From contig DASQNO010000029.1 of NCBI GenBank assembly GCA_035644935.1, positions 1 through 23,675 of the forward strand: a DNA stretch of 23,675 nt, written 5' to 3'. Positions 14,752 through 22,553 of the stretch are shown in pieces. Source of the DNA: CADCVW01 sp035644935. GTDB lineage: Bacteria; Pseudomonadota; Alphaproteobacteria; Sphingomonadales; Sphingomonadaceae. Each line of letters starts with the position of its first letter. Positions within the stretch are counted from its first letter, which is position 1. The notes below the pieces were generated by a model, which was given only the letters and a program-made list of their open reading frames with translations, was not told the origin of the DNA and made no database searches. The translations under genes and the position numbers were made by a program.

Positions 14752-15637
14752 CGCAACGGTTGTAGCATCGGAAACCTTGACCGGGGACCACCTTGCGGCG
14801 TGCAGCGAAGCGTTGCGTGCGCACGGGCTTGAACCGGGGACGACCGCGTGGGTGGAGCCCGGACGCGCGGGCGACGTGCGCTTCGCCGGCGACCCGCTGC
14901 GCGCCCGCGCCGTTCTGGAGCCGCTAGTCGCAACATTCGGCGGCGATGTGATCGTTCAGGCCGAGGCAGTCCGGATGAAGCGGCTGCTGGTGGCCGACAT
15001 GGATTCGACGATGATCACCGTCGAATGCATCGACGAGCTGGCCGATTACGCCGGGATCAAGCCGCAGGTTGCGGCGGTGACCGAGCAGGCGATGCGCGGC
15101 GAGATCCCGTTCGAAGCCGCATTGCGCGCGCGCGTGGCCTTGCTGCGCGGGCTCGACGTCGGCGTTCTCGCCCAGTGCCTTGCGGAGCGGGTACGGATGA
15201 TGCCGGGCGCGGCGGAGCTCGTCGGGACGATGCGCGCGCGCGGCGCGGCGACCTTGCTGGTGTCCGGCGGGTTCACCGCGTTCGCGGAGCCCGTGGCGGC
15301 GGTGCTGGGCTTCGAGGTGGCGATCGCCAACGTGCTGGGGGTGGAGGACGGACGGCTCACCGGAACGCTGGTCGGTCCCATTGTCGATGCCGGGCGCAAG
15401 GCAACAGCCTTGGCGGGGGCAAGAGAACGGCTGGGCCTAACGGCGGCGGACGTGCTGGCGGTGGGGGACGGGGCCAACGACCTGCCGATGGTGCGCGTGG
15501 CGGGACTGGGGGTGGCGTTCAAGGCCAAGCCGGTGCTGCGGGAGGCCGCGGGCGCTTCGATCGTCCGTGGGGATCTGACGGCGCTGCTTTACGCGCAGGG
15601 GTATGCGAAGGCGGACTGGCGCGTCTGGGCCGGCTGA
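14744..15637 (+). CDS. serB: Phosphoserine phosphatase SerB
   Basis: The 297-residue HAD-family enzyme performs the last step of serine synthesis. An ACT-like N-terminal domain (about 1-77) precedes the HAD core with nucleophile motif DMDSTMITVECIDE (D85, D87). LVSGGFT follows, then the C-terminal GDGANDLPM. The frame is open further upstream, but GTG at 14744 is preferred. It gives the usual MFIATxxA start and is preceded by GGAGG and AAGGG, the latter six bases before the GTG. The start codon region overlaps the start of miaA on the other strand, so the ribosome binding site of serB lies within miaA coding sequence. It converges with the PilZ-like gene. Confidence 0.95.
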   Translation: MFIATVVASETLTGDHLAACSEALRAHGLEPGTTAWVEPGRAGDVRFAGDPLRARAVLEPLVATFGGDVIVQAEAVRMKRLLVADMDSTMITVECIDELADYAGIKPQVAAVTEQAMRGEIPFEAALRARVALLRGLDVGVLAQCLAERVRMMPGAAELVGTMRARGAATLLVSGGFTAFAEPVAAVLGFEVAIANVLGVEDGRLTGTLVGPIVDAGRKATALAGARERLGLTAADVLAVGDGANDLPMVRVAGLGVAFKAKPVLREAAGASIVRGDLTALLYAQGYAKADWRVWAG

Positions 15638-15650
15638 CAGCCGCGTCCGC

Positions 15651-15956
15651 TCAATGCGGCCGGGTCATGTCCGACGCGATGGCGGCCAGGGCGAAGGCGA
15701 CCGCCTTGGCGGTGCCGTCCAGAAGCAGCGTGATGCCGTCGCCATGATGCGCGCCGACGAGACCGGTGATCGTTCCAGCCTCCGGATGGGCAAGCGGAAC
15801 GGCGTCCCCCAGCGGCGGGCGCGCATTGGTTTCGACAAAGACTTGGCTAGCGGACACCGTGCGGATCGTCGCGGGAGCGCGACCCAGCGTGCACATCTGC
15901 CGCCGCCGCCACCGCGTCGCCATTGCCGCCCCGCGACCCAGTGCAAATGCCCCCAC
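15651..15956 (-). CDS. Degenerate PilZ-like domain protein
   Basis: The 101-residue product has the general sequence plan of small sphingomonad PilZ proteins: a basic N-terminus, IRTVSASQVFVET, RPPLGDAVPLAHPEAGTITGLV, then AVAFALAAIASDM. PilZ domains normally bind cyclic di-GMP through RxxxR and D/NxSxxG. Here the second motif reads TVSASQV and no clean RxxxR aligns with it, so binding is doubtful. The GTG start at 15956 is chosen because AAGGGGA lies seven bases upstream; ATG codons at 15923 and 15896 are alternatives. It lies 82 bases downstream of the Sel1/SPOR gene on the same strand and may be co-transcribed with it. The family call is from remembered pattern only. Confidence 0.6.
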   Translation of the reverse strand: MGAFALGRGAAMATRWRRRQMCTLGRAPATIRTVSASQVFVETNARPPLGDAVPLAHPEAGTITGLVGAHHGDGITLLLDGTAKAVAFALAAIASDMTRPH

Positions 15957-16038
15957 GGCCGATCCCCTTTGAGGGAGGGCTTAGCGCGCGGGGGGCAAAC
16001 AAAAGATTAAGCCCGGGAGCCCTGCTCGGGAGAAGCCC

Positions 16039-17085
16039 CTAGGGCGCGACGGGAAAGCAAGCCTGGCCCGCGGCCGTGATCTGCGCGCACGCAGAAGCGG
16101 CGGCGGCGCGGCTGGCGAAGGGGCCGGCCTGCAGCCGGGTCACTGCACCGGCGCGAACCAGGATCGGCTGCGCACCGGAAAGCGCGCGCACGCGGCCCTT
16201 GAGCGATGAGAACAGCGCGTTGGCGGCGCCGGATTCCCGAAAGGCTCCGAGCTGAACTTTCCAGCCGGCTACGCGAGTGGCGGCAGGCGCAGGCCGCGCG
16301 GCGGGAACAGGTGTCGGACGGGCGGCGGGAGCAGTGCGCGGTGCCGTGGTCCGCGGCGCCGCCGCAACAGCGGTGGGCCGCGCGGGCGGGCCGGTGTCGC
16401 GCACGGCGGGGTTGGCGGGGGGCTGCCGCGTCACGCCGGCCGCCGGAGCCGCGGCGGGCGCAGGTCGGACGGTGGCGGGTGTTGTCGCGGCGGCGGTCCG
16501 CACGGGTGCCGGGCGGCTGGCCGCTGGACGATCGTCGGCGGCGCGGGCCATCGCCACGCCCTGTTCGCGCTGCGCCAGCGGGATGTGCTTGTCCATTTCC
16601 ACGACCGCATTGCGCGCGGGCGGCAGACCCTGCGCCGCAGCGCGCGTCATCAAGGCGTAGGCGCGCGGCCAGTCCTTCCCGACCATGTCGCCGTTGAACA
16701 GCGCGGTGCCGTAGACATATTGCGACGCCGCGTCGCCGCGATCGGCCGCCTTGCCGAGCCAGGGCATCGCCTCGGCGCGCTTGCCGTTCTGGAACAGCAG
16801 CAGCCCGAGCAGCGCCTGCGCTTCCTCGTGGTTCTGCGCGGCGGCCTTGCGATAGAAGCCGAGCGCGGTGTCGAGGTTCGCGGGCACGCCGCGGCCGAGC
16901 TTGTAAGCCTGCGCCAGGTTGAATTGCGCGTCCGCATCGCCCTTGTCCGCCAGCGGACGCCATTCCGCCAGCGCGCGGGCGTAGTCGCCGCGTTGATAGG
17001 CTTCGACGCCGGCCCGAACGTCGGCCAGGGCCGGCGCGGCGGAAGCGACGGCTGCGCCCAGCAAGGCGTACGCTGCGAACTTCAT
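16039..17085 (-). CDS. Periplasmic Sel1/TPR-repeat protein with C-terminal SPOR domain
   Basis: The 348-residue protein begins with a clear signal peptide (1-21, ending ASAAPALA). Sel1-like helical repeats follow from about 27 to 155 (for example ADAQFNLAQAYKLGRGV and DAASQYVYGTALFNGD). A long Pro/Ala/Thr-rich linker covers 185-272. A SPOR domain occupies 274-348 (WKVQLGAFRES... RLQAGPFASRAAA). SPOR domains bind denuded glycan strands at the division septum, so a septal periplasmic role is expected. The ATG at 17085 is chosen because GGAGGG stands six bases upstream and the signal peptide begins there; an ATG five codons earlier lacks this. It diverges from the ParA operon, whose last product has the same repeat-plus-SPOR plan. 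Confidence 0.88.
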   Translation of the reverse strand: MKFAAYALLGAAVASAAPALADVRAGVEAYQRGDYARALAEWRPLADKGDADAQFNLAQAYKLGRGVPANLDTALGFYRKAAAQNHEEAQALLGLLLFQNGKRAEAMPWLGKAADRGDAASQYVYGTALFNGDMVGKDWPRAYALMTRAAAQGLPPARNAVVEMDKHIPLAQREQGVAMARAADDRPAASRPAPVRTAAATTPATVRPAPAAAPAAGVTRQPPANPAVRDTGPPARPTAVAAAPRTTAPRTAPAARPTPVPAARPAPAATRVAGWKVQLGAFRESGAANALFSSLKGRVRALSGAQPILVRAGAVTRLQAGPFASRAAAASACAQITAAGQACFPVAP

Positions 17086-17204
17086 GGTGATCCCTCCCAT
17101 CGATCCCGCGTCACGCGCGGACCCTTCGTTCCCGGCCTAGCATAGATGCAGGCGTGCTTTCCATCGCGGCTTGGGCGTCGCGGTGTCGGATTTGGCACAG
17201 GAAC

Positions 17205-17219
17205 TTAACCAGATTTTAG
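17205..17219. promoter_or_regulatory. CtrA-like binding site upstream of the ParA operon
   Basis: TTAACCAGATTTTAG fits the alphaproteobacterial CtrA consensus TTAA-N7-TTAA at seven of eight fixed positions and begins with the TTAACCA half-site. It lies 58 bases before the ParA start codon, in the divergent intergenic region. A TTGGCA at 17192-17197 overlaps it at -35-like spacing from TTTTAG. A GANTC site (GACTC, 17271-17275) abuts the start codon and could be methylated by CcrM. The site is seen; binding is inference. Confidence 0.4.
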
Positions 17220-17276
17220 GGTCGTCGGCCCCAAGCGGAATTCCGAACACAAGGATTTACCGGGGATGGGGACTCA

Positions 17277-17999
17277 ATGCGCGTTCTAGCAATGGCATCG
17301 CAGAAGGGCGGATCGGGGAAGACGACCTTGTCCGGCCACCTCGCGGTGCAGGCCCAACTGGCGGGGGCCGGCCCGGTCTGTTTGATCGACATCGATCCTC
17401 AGGGCTCGCTCGCCGACTGGTGGAACGAGCGCGAGGCGGAAATGCCCGCGTTCGCGCAGACCACCGTGGCGCGGCTATCGACCGATCTGGAAGTGCTGCG
17501 GCAGCAGGGCTTCAAGCTGGCCGTGATCGACACGCCGCCCGCCATCACCATGGCGATCCAGAGCGTCATCGCGGTGTCCGAACTGATCGTCGTTCCGACC
17601 CGGCCTTCCCCTCACGATCTTCGCGCCGTCGGCGCCACCGTCGACCTGTGCGAACGCGCGGGCAAGCCGCTGATTTTCGTGGTCAACGGCGCCACGCCCA
17701 AGGCCAAGATCACGTACGAAGCCGCCGTCGCGCTGTCGCAGCACGGCACCGTCGCCCCTGTCACGCTGCACCACCGCACCGATTTCGCTGCGTCGATGAT
17801 CGACGGGCGCACGGTTATGGAAGTGGACGCCAAGAGCCGCTCGGCGCGCGAAGTCGTCGAGCTGTGGGACTATATCGCCGATCGGCTCGAGAAAAACTTC
17901 CGCCGCACCGTGTTCAGCGCGCCCGGCATGTCCGCGGCGCCGATCGCGGCCGCATCGCGCCCCGCCGGCGGCTTCGGCCGCCGCGTCGTAAGTCAGTAG
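17277..17999 (+). CDS. ParA/MinD-type ATPase
   Basis: The 240-residue P-loop ATPase has the deviant Walker A motif KGGSGKTT (10-17, with the signature lysine K10), DIDPQGS around residues 38-44 (the A' aspartate region) and VIDTPP with D85 (Walker B). These proteins dimerise on ATP and pattern a cargo over the nucleoid or membrane. No typical ParB follows; instead comes a protein with a ribbon-helix-helix-like end, then a TPR/SPOR protein, so the cargo need not be DNA. Small ParAs of this type resemble plasmid or orphan ParAs (ParA/PpfA-like) more than chromosomal Soj. The ATG at 17277 has GGGGA upstream. The C-terminal 35 residues, Ala/Gly/Arg-rich, look disordered. Confidence 0.9.
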   Translation: MRVLAMASQKGGSGKTTLSGHLAVQAQLAGAGPVCLIDIDPQGSLADWWNEREAEMPAFAQTTVARLSTDLEVLRQQGFKLAVIDTPPAITMAIQSVIAVSELIVVPTRPSPHDLRAVGATVDLCERAGKPLIFVVNGATPKAKITYEAAVALSQHGTVAPVTLHHRTDFAASMIDGRTVMEVDAKSRSAREVVELWDYIADRLEKNFRRTVFSAPGMSAAPIAAASRPAGGFGRRVVSQ

Positions 18000-18005
18000 T
18001 CGGTC

Positions 18006-18749
18006 ATGGCCATGAACGAACCGCGCGCCTTTGCTTCCCTGTCTTCCGGACTGCTCGCCCGCAAGGGCGCGGCCAAGCCCGCGATGCGCCCCCAGGGTTT
18101 CGGCCAGATGGGCGCGAGCCTGGAGGACCTGGGCTGGAACGACATGGGCTTCGAGGCGCCCAAGCCGACGATCGCGCCGCAGGCGCGCGATGCCGATCAC
18201 GACGCCTTCGGCAACGCCGTGGCCGAACAGCCGATCCGCAACCCTGTATCGGCGCTGACGCGGTCACCGACCGTCAGCGCGCCGGCGACGCCGTTGCAAG
18301 TCGCCGCGACTTCGCCGGTGCACCACCAGCAGGCCGATCTCGAGCAGCAGTTCGTGGCCGAACGCCTCTCCGACGCCGCCGAACAGGATCACCCGGAGGT
18401 GCCCGCTTCCGAGGAGCACTTGGCGCCCGTCGTTGCGGCACTGCCCGAGCCCGTCCTCACGCAACCGGTCGAGACGGCTGCCGCCGTCAAGCCGCGCATC
18501 GTCGCGGTGCAGACGGCCGTGAGCCCGCGTTCGCGCGTCGCGAACGGCACCGGACCCAAGGCGGCGTTCACGCTCCGGCTCGACGCGCAACGTCACCTGA
18601 AGTTGCGCCTCGCCTGCGCTCTCAAGGGCCGGTCGGCGCAGATGATGGTGACCGAAGCAGTCGACCGCCTCCTGTCCACCTTCCCCGAACTCGACACCCT
18701 CGCCGCGCAGTTGCCCGAAGGCAGCCTGCCCCGGCGCGCACAAGGATGA
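18006..18749 (+). CDS. Hypothetical ParA-partner protein with C-terminal ribbon-helix-helix-like segment
   Basis: The 247-residue protein has no recognised full-length family. Residues 1-60 carry small motifs that look conserved in style (FASLSSGLLARKG, RPQGFGQMG). Residues 60-180 are low-complexity, rich in Ala, Pro, Val and Glu. Residues 187-225 (FTLRLDAQRHLKLRLACALKGRSAQMMVTEAVDRLL) match the strand-helix-helix pattern of ribbon-helix-helix DNA-binding domains, with RSAQ at the turn. It begins six bases after the ParA stop and ends overlapping the next gene. By analogy to ParG/ParR partners it may bind DNA or stimulate the ATPase; this is inference. The ATG at 18006 has no clear ribosome binding site; ATG at 18012 is an alternative. 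Confidence 0.75.
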   Translation: MAMNEPRAFASLSSGLLARKGAAKPAMRPQGFGQMGASLEDLGWNDMGFEAPKPTIAPQARDADHDAFGNAVAEQPIRNPVSALTRSPTVSAPATPLQVAATSPVHHQQADLEQQFVAERLSDAAEQDHPEVPASEEHLAPVVAALPEPVLTQPVETAAAVKPRIVAVQTAVSPRSRVANGTGPKAAFTLRLDAQRHLKLRLACALKGRSAQMMVTEAVDRLLSTFPELDTLAAQLPEGSLPRRAQG

Positions 18750-18754
18750 TATCG

Positions 18755-20059
18755 ATGCGCCGTTCAACGATTGCGAAGCTGGCCGCCTCGACGCTGATGC
18801 TCGGCGTCACCACCGTCGGGTGCAAGCCCGCCGCTGACGGTTCCCGTCCGCGCTCCGCCGCGCAGTTCGGCAACCAGGTCGAACAGCAGGCGGGTAAGCT
18901 CGTCGACATAGCGCTGTCCGCGGCCGCCAAGCGGGACTTCGCGTCGGCCGTGACCAACGCCGAAGCCGCCGTGGCGCTGGTGCCGCAGGATGCGGGGTAT
19001 CGCACCACTCTGGGCGATCTTTACCTGAAAGCGGGCCGGTTCCAGTCCGCGGCCGACGCATACCGCGACGCGCTTCAGCTGAACCCGAGCAATGCCAAGA
19101 CGCGGCTGAGCTTGGCGCTGACGCAGATCGGGCTGGGGCGCAATGCCGATGCCATCGCGCTGTTGTCGAACAACGACGGCAGCATGGCCGCGGCCGATCA
19201 CGGTCTGGCGCTGGCGCTCGCGGGCGACAAGGAAGGCGGGCTGCGCTTGCTGACCGCCGCCGCGCAGGATCAGGCCGCGACCGGCCGCATCCGGCAGAAT
19301 TTGGCGCTGGCCTACGCGCTGGCGGGCGACTGGACGCAGGCGCGCACGATCGCCGCGCAGGACGTACCGGCGGACGAACTGGACGCACGCATGGCGAAAT
19401 GGGCCGAATTCGCGCAGCCCAAGCAGTCCTCCGATCAGGTCGCCAGCCTCCTTGGCGTGTCGCCGGTGGCGGACAGCGGCCAGCCGACACGGTTGGCTTT
19501 GAACGAACAGGCGCCTGCCGAGGTACGGACCGCTGCGTTGACCCCGGAGGTTCCGACGACCACCGTCGCGGAAACGTTCACCCAGCCCGCTGCTGTCGCG
19601 CAGGCGAGCCCGGAAGAATTCGGGCCGGCCGAGATGCCGGCCCAAGCGGCCCCGGTGATCGCGGCCGCCATGGCCAGCGTCGCCAGCGTATTGCCGGAAC
19701 AGATCGCGCGGCCGGTTACGCGCACGATGCGCGCCGCCGCGTCCGCCCCGACCACGCTGAAAGGTCGCTACGTCGTTCAGATCGGTGCGTTCGCCAGCAC
19801 GGATCGGGTTGAGCGGGCGTGGAACGGTGCGGTGGGTCGATTGGATCGACTGGCCAATTACGTGCCCGCCAGCACGCGTTTCGCATCCGGTGCCGGCACC
19901 CTTACCCGGCTGTCGGTGGGCGGCTTCGCGCATCGACAGGCGGCCGACAATCTGTGCAACAGCCTCCGCCGTGCAGGCGGTACCTGCTTCGTGCGGGTCA
20001 ACGCGGGCGATGCGCCGGTTCGTTGGGCGTCAAAGTCACGCCGCGGCGGCGCAGCCTAG
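18755..20059 (+). CDS. TPR protein with C-terminal SPOR domain, probable lipoprotein
   Basis: The 434-residue protein starts with a basic, hydrophobic leader ending TTVGC (C23), a weak lipobox. TPR-type helical repeats span about 55-205 (RDFASAVTNAEAAVALVPQDA, GDLYLKAGRFQSAADAYRDALQLNPSN). A linker of about 120 residues rich in Ala, Pro, Thr and Glu follows. A SPOR domain covers 337-415 (YVVQIGAFASTD... LSVGGFAHRQAADNLC). Septal glycan binding is expected of the SPOR domain. ATG 18755 is chosen because AAGGATGAT provides a ribosome binding site; ATG 18746 overlaps the previous stop as ATGA but has no site. TadD-like pilus-assembly TPR lipoproteins are an alternative comparison. Its stop overlaps that of the convergent pyrB. 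Confidence 0.87.
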   Translation: MRRSTIAKLAASTLMLGVTTVGCKPAADGSRPRSAAQFGNQVEQQAGKLVDIALSAAAKRDFASAVTNAEAAVALVPQDAGYRTTLGDLYLKAGRFQSAADAYRDALQLNPSNAKTRLSLALTQIGLGRNADAIALLSNNDGSMAAADHGLALALAGDKEGGLRLLTAAAQDQAATGRIRQNLALAYALAGDWTQARTIAAQDVPADELDARMAKWAEFAQPKQSSDQVASLLGVSPVADSGQPTRLALNEQAPAEVRTAALTPEVPTTTVAETFTQPAAVAQASPEEFGPAEMPAQAAPVIAAAMASVASVLPEQIARPVTRTMRAAASAPTTLKGRYVVQIGAFASTDRVERAWNGAVGRLDRLANYVPASTRFASGAGTLTRLSVGGFAHRQAADNLCNSLRRAGGTCFVRVNAGDAPVRWASKSRRGGAA

Positions 20060-20967
20060 CTCAACACGGCTTGCAGGCACGCCATCCGGACGGGAACACC
20101 CAGCGCGACCTGTTCCAGAATGACGGAGCGGGTGGGGTCGTCGGCGAGAGCGCCTGCGATCTCGACGTCGCGGTTCACCGGGCCCGGGTGCATGACGATC
20201 GCGTGCGGCGAGGCGGCGTTCAGCCGCTCCGACGTCAAGCCGTGGTCGGCGTGGTACGCGTCGGCGGCCAGGTTCAGCCGATCCGCCATGCGCTCGTGCT
20301 GAACGCGCAGCATCATCACGGCATCGACGCCTTCGATAGCGTCCGAGAATTCCGGCACCACGGCGACCCCTTCGGGAACCGCGCCCGCGGGTAGCAGGAT
20401 AGCGGGACCCGTGACCCGGACGCGCGCGCCCATGCGGGTGAGCAGCAGCATGTTGGAGCGGGCGACGCGGCTGTGCCGGATGTCTCCGCAGATGGCAACG
20501 GTGAGGCCCTCCAGGCGCCCGAACCGGCGGCGGAGCGCAAGCGCGTCGATCAACGCCTGAGTCGGATGTTCGTTGATCCCATCGCCGGCGTTGATCACGG
20601 CGCAACCCGAAGGTTCCACGGCCCGCACGACCTCCTCGGCTGCGCCCGGGGTGCCGTGACGCATGACGATGACGTCCGCACCCAGCGCGGCCAGCGTCCG
20701 CGCCGTGTCGCCCAGCGTTTCGCCCTTGGCGACGCTGGACCCGGCCACGCCGAAATCGAGAACGTGCAGTCCCAGTCGGCGACCCGCGAGTCCGAACGAC
20801 ATCAGCGTGCGCGTCGAGTTCTCGAAGAATGCGTTAATCTGCACCCGCGCGACAGGCGGGGCCGGAAGATCACCGTCAATCATCGACTCGGCGGCGTCGA
20901 GCAGCCAGCCGATCTCCGCCGGCGTTAGCGGCGCGATGCCGAGCAGGTGCCGATGCGGAAAGGACAT
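20056..20967 (-). CDS. pyrB: Aspartate carbamoyltransferase catalytic subunit
   Basis: The 303-residue enzyme joins carbamoyl phosphate and aspartate in pyrimidine synthesis. The carbamoyl-phosphate site FENSTRT is at 48-54. The SSVAKGET loop lies at about 77-84, and HPTQALID starts at H134. GDIRHSRVARS and HPGPVNR complete the signature. Length is at the short end of the normal range. It follows ruvX by nine bases on the same strand, and its start has no strong ribosome binding site, so it is probably the third gene of a DUF3089-ruvX-pyrB operon. Its TAG overlaps the convergent TPR/SPOR stop at CTAG. Confidence 0.96.
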   Translation of the reverse strand: MSFPHRHLLGIAPLTPAEIGWLLDAAESMIDGDLPAPPVARVQINAFFENSTRTLMSFGLAGRRLGLHVLDFGVAGSSVAKGETLGDTARTLAALGADVIVMRHGTPGAAEEVVRAVEPSGCAVINAGDGINEHPTQALIDALALRRRFGRLEGLTVAICGDIRHSRVARSNMLLLTRMGARVRVTGPAILLPAGAVPEGVAVVPEFSDAIEGVDAVMMLRVQHERMADRLNLAADAYHADHGLTSERLNAASPHAIVMHPGPVNRDVEIAGALADDPTRSVILEQVALGVPVRMACLQAVLS

Positions 20968-20976
20968 CGAACGCGG

Positions 20977-21441
20977 CTATCCGATGCCCGCAAGGGCGTC
21001 GATCGCGCCCTGCAGGATGAACGCGGCGGCCATCTTGTCGACCAGTTCGGCGCGGCGCGCGCGCGTCGTGTCCGCGTCGATCAGGGTCCGCGTGACCGCC
21101 TGCGTGGACCAGCGTTCGTCCCAGAGCAGAATGGGGAGGTTCAGCGGCTGGAGATTGCGGGCGAGCGCGCGCGTCGCCTGCGTGCGCGGGCTCTCGGTCC
21201 CGTCGAGGTTCAGGGGATAACCGATCACCAGGCCGCGGACCTGCTGCGTCGTCACGAACTCCCGCAGCGCCGCATAATCCGCCGCGAACTTCGCACGGCG
21301 GATGGTGTGCGCGGGCGTGGCGATCATCCAGCTCGCGTCGGTAAGCGCAATGCCGATCGTTTTGGTGCCCGCGTCGAGCCCGGCCAGTCGTCCGCCGCCA
21401 GGCAGCGCGGCCCCGAATTCCGCCGCGACCTGCGTGATCAC
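20977..21441 (-). CDS. ruvX: Putative Holliday junction resolvase / pre-16S rRNA nuclease RuvX (YqgF)
   Basis: The 154-residue product has the RNase H-like fold motifs of the YqgF family: LDAGTKTIGIALTD with D23, VIGYPLNLDG, LLWDERWST and a C-terminal DKMAAAFILQ. YqgF processes the 5' end of 16S rRNA in E. coli; a junction-resolving role has also been proposed. The start is GTG at 21441, which overlaps the stop of the upstream DUF3089 gene as GTGA. The frame continues upstream without an ATG that would avoid a long overlap, so the GTG is preferred. This gives about 16 residues before the first beta strand, somewhat more than E. coli YqgF. Confidence 0.92.
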   Translation of the reverse strand: MITQVAAEFGAALPGGGRLAGLDAGTKTIGIALTDASWMIATPAHTIRRAKFAADYAALREFVTTQQVRGLVIGYPLNLDGTESPRTQATRALARNLQPLNLPILLWDERWSTQAVTRTLIDADTTRARRAELVDKMAAAFILQGAIDALAGIG

Positions 21442-22553
21442 GGCCGTGCTTCGAACGCGGCGAGGCGGCGGGCGGCGTCCGTGCGGACATTGGCCCAGAA
21501 CAGCGCGTAATCGAACACGTGGTAGTTGTTGCCCGGCAGCACGTATGGCCCCAGGTTCGGGGGCTCGGGACCCAAGAGCAGCAGTCCGTCCGCACAGCGC
21601 GCCGCCACCGCGCCTGCAACCATCGTCGCATCGCTCAGGTCTGCGTTGGGCTTTAGCGTGCCGAGATTGGCGGATGCGGGCGCTTGGTCGCCGGCGTTGC
21701 CGGTCAACGGGTTCACGCAGAGCATGTCGGCCTGCCGGCGCGGCGTCCCGTTGAAGCCCTGCGAGGCTTCGAAGACATCGGTGACTTGCGAGGGATCGGC
21801 GGGTTCGCCGAAGCTTTGCCAGCTCAGGACACAACCTGCGTCCGCGGCCCCGCGACAGGCGGGAAGCCCCAGCGCCTGAAGGTCCGCAGTAACGGAGATC
21901 GGCCAGCCTACGGCATAGGCTGCGGCGATGCGGCGGGCGAGGGGGGTGCCCGCGACGCGGGTTCGCAGCAATCGCGTGAGGTGGAGCGAGCCTTGGCTGT
22001 GCGCGGCCAGGATGATCGGCCGGTCCTTCGGAGCCTCCGCCAGGAACCGGTCGAACGCCGCCTCTACGTCCTTGTACGCGAAGTCGAGCGCCAGTTCGGC
22101 ATCCCGGCGGCTAGTCAGAAAGGCGCCGAATGTCGCCTGGCGGTAGCGCGGCGCCCAGATTGCGGCGACGTCGTTGAACACGCTTGCCTGGCTGCGCACG
22201 AAGAGCCGGGCGCGGTTCGCAGAGTCCGGCTCGTCCACCGGCGCGTTCCACTGCCGGCGACTGAGATAAGAAGTCGGGTGTATGAAAAAGACCGATGCGC
22301 GCGGCGGCGTTCCGGCGCGAACGACGCCGGCGGGCGTCCAAAGCGCGGGATCGTTGGCAATGCCCGGCCGCGAGATCCAGAGATCGGCGCGGCCGTAGTC
22401 GGGACGATCCGTTTCCCGCGCCGCTTCGAATTTCGCGGACGGAACCAGCGCCGCTTCCATCAGCTGCGGCGCCAGAAGGCGGTAGGCGAGGGCGGCGGCG
22501 ATCACGAGCACGATCAGGCCGGCGACGATGAACAGGAAGCGGCGGGCAAGCAT
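21438..22553 (-). CDS. DUF3089 alpha/beta-hydrolase-like protein
   Basis: The 371-residue protein has one N-terminal membrane segment (about residues 6-27) and then an alpha/beta-hydrolase-like body matching DUF3089 as I remember it. FFIHPTSYLSRRQWNAP (89-105) is followed by SVFNDVAAIWAPRYRQATFGAF (124-145) and then the nucleophile elbow HSQGS with S187. Late GNNYHVFDYALFW may carry the catalytic histidine. It is probably inner-membrane anchored and facing the periplasm; the substrate is unknown. The ATG at 22553 has GGGGA eight bases upstream. It is the first gene of the operon with ruvX and pyrB and diverges from gatC. Confidence 0.85.
   Translation of the reverse strand: MLARRFLFIVAGLIVLVIAAALAYRLLAPQLMEAALVPSAKFEAARETDRPDYGRADLWISRPGIANDPALWTPAGVVRAGTPPRASVFFIHPTSYLSRRQWNAPVDEPDSANRARLFVRSQASVFNDVAAIWAPRYRQATFGAFLTSRRDAELALDFAYKDVEAAFDRFLAEAPKDRPIILAAHSQGSLHLTRLLRTRVAGTPLARRIAAAYAVGWPISVTADLQALGLPACRGAADAGCVLSWQSFGEPADPSQVTDVFEASQGFNGTPRRQADMLCVNPLTGNAGDQAPASANLGTLKPNADLSDATMVAGAVAARCADGLLLLGPEPPNLGPYVLPGNNYHVFDYALFWANVRTDAARRLAAFEARP

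Noticed and set aside
16005..16038. Short GAGC/GCTC hairpin followed by a T-rich run after the Sel1/SPOR gene on the minus strand, a possible terminator.
   Set aside because: The perfect stem is only four bases and the outer pairs mismatch, so read-through into the PilZ-like gene remains as likely.
17277..20059. The ParA gene as a remnant of an integrated plasmid partition system.
   Set aside because: No ParB, no centromere-like repeats, no replication or mobilisation genes are nearby, codon use looks like that of the neighbours, and the operon is flanked by housekeeping genes.
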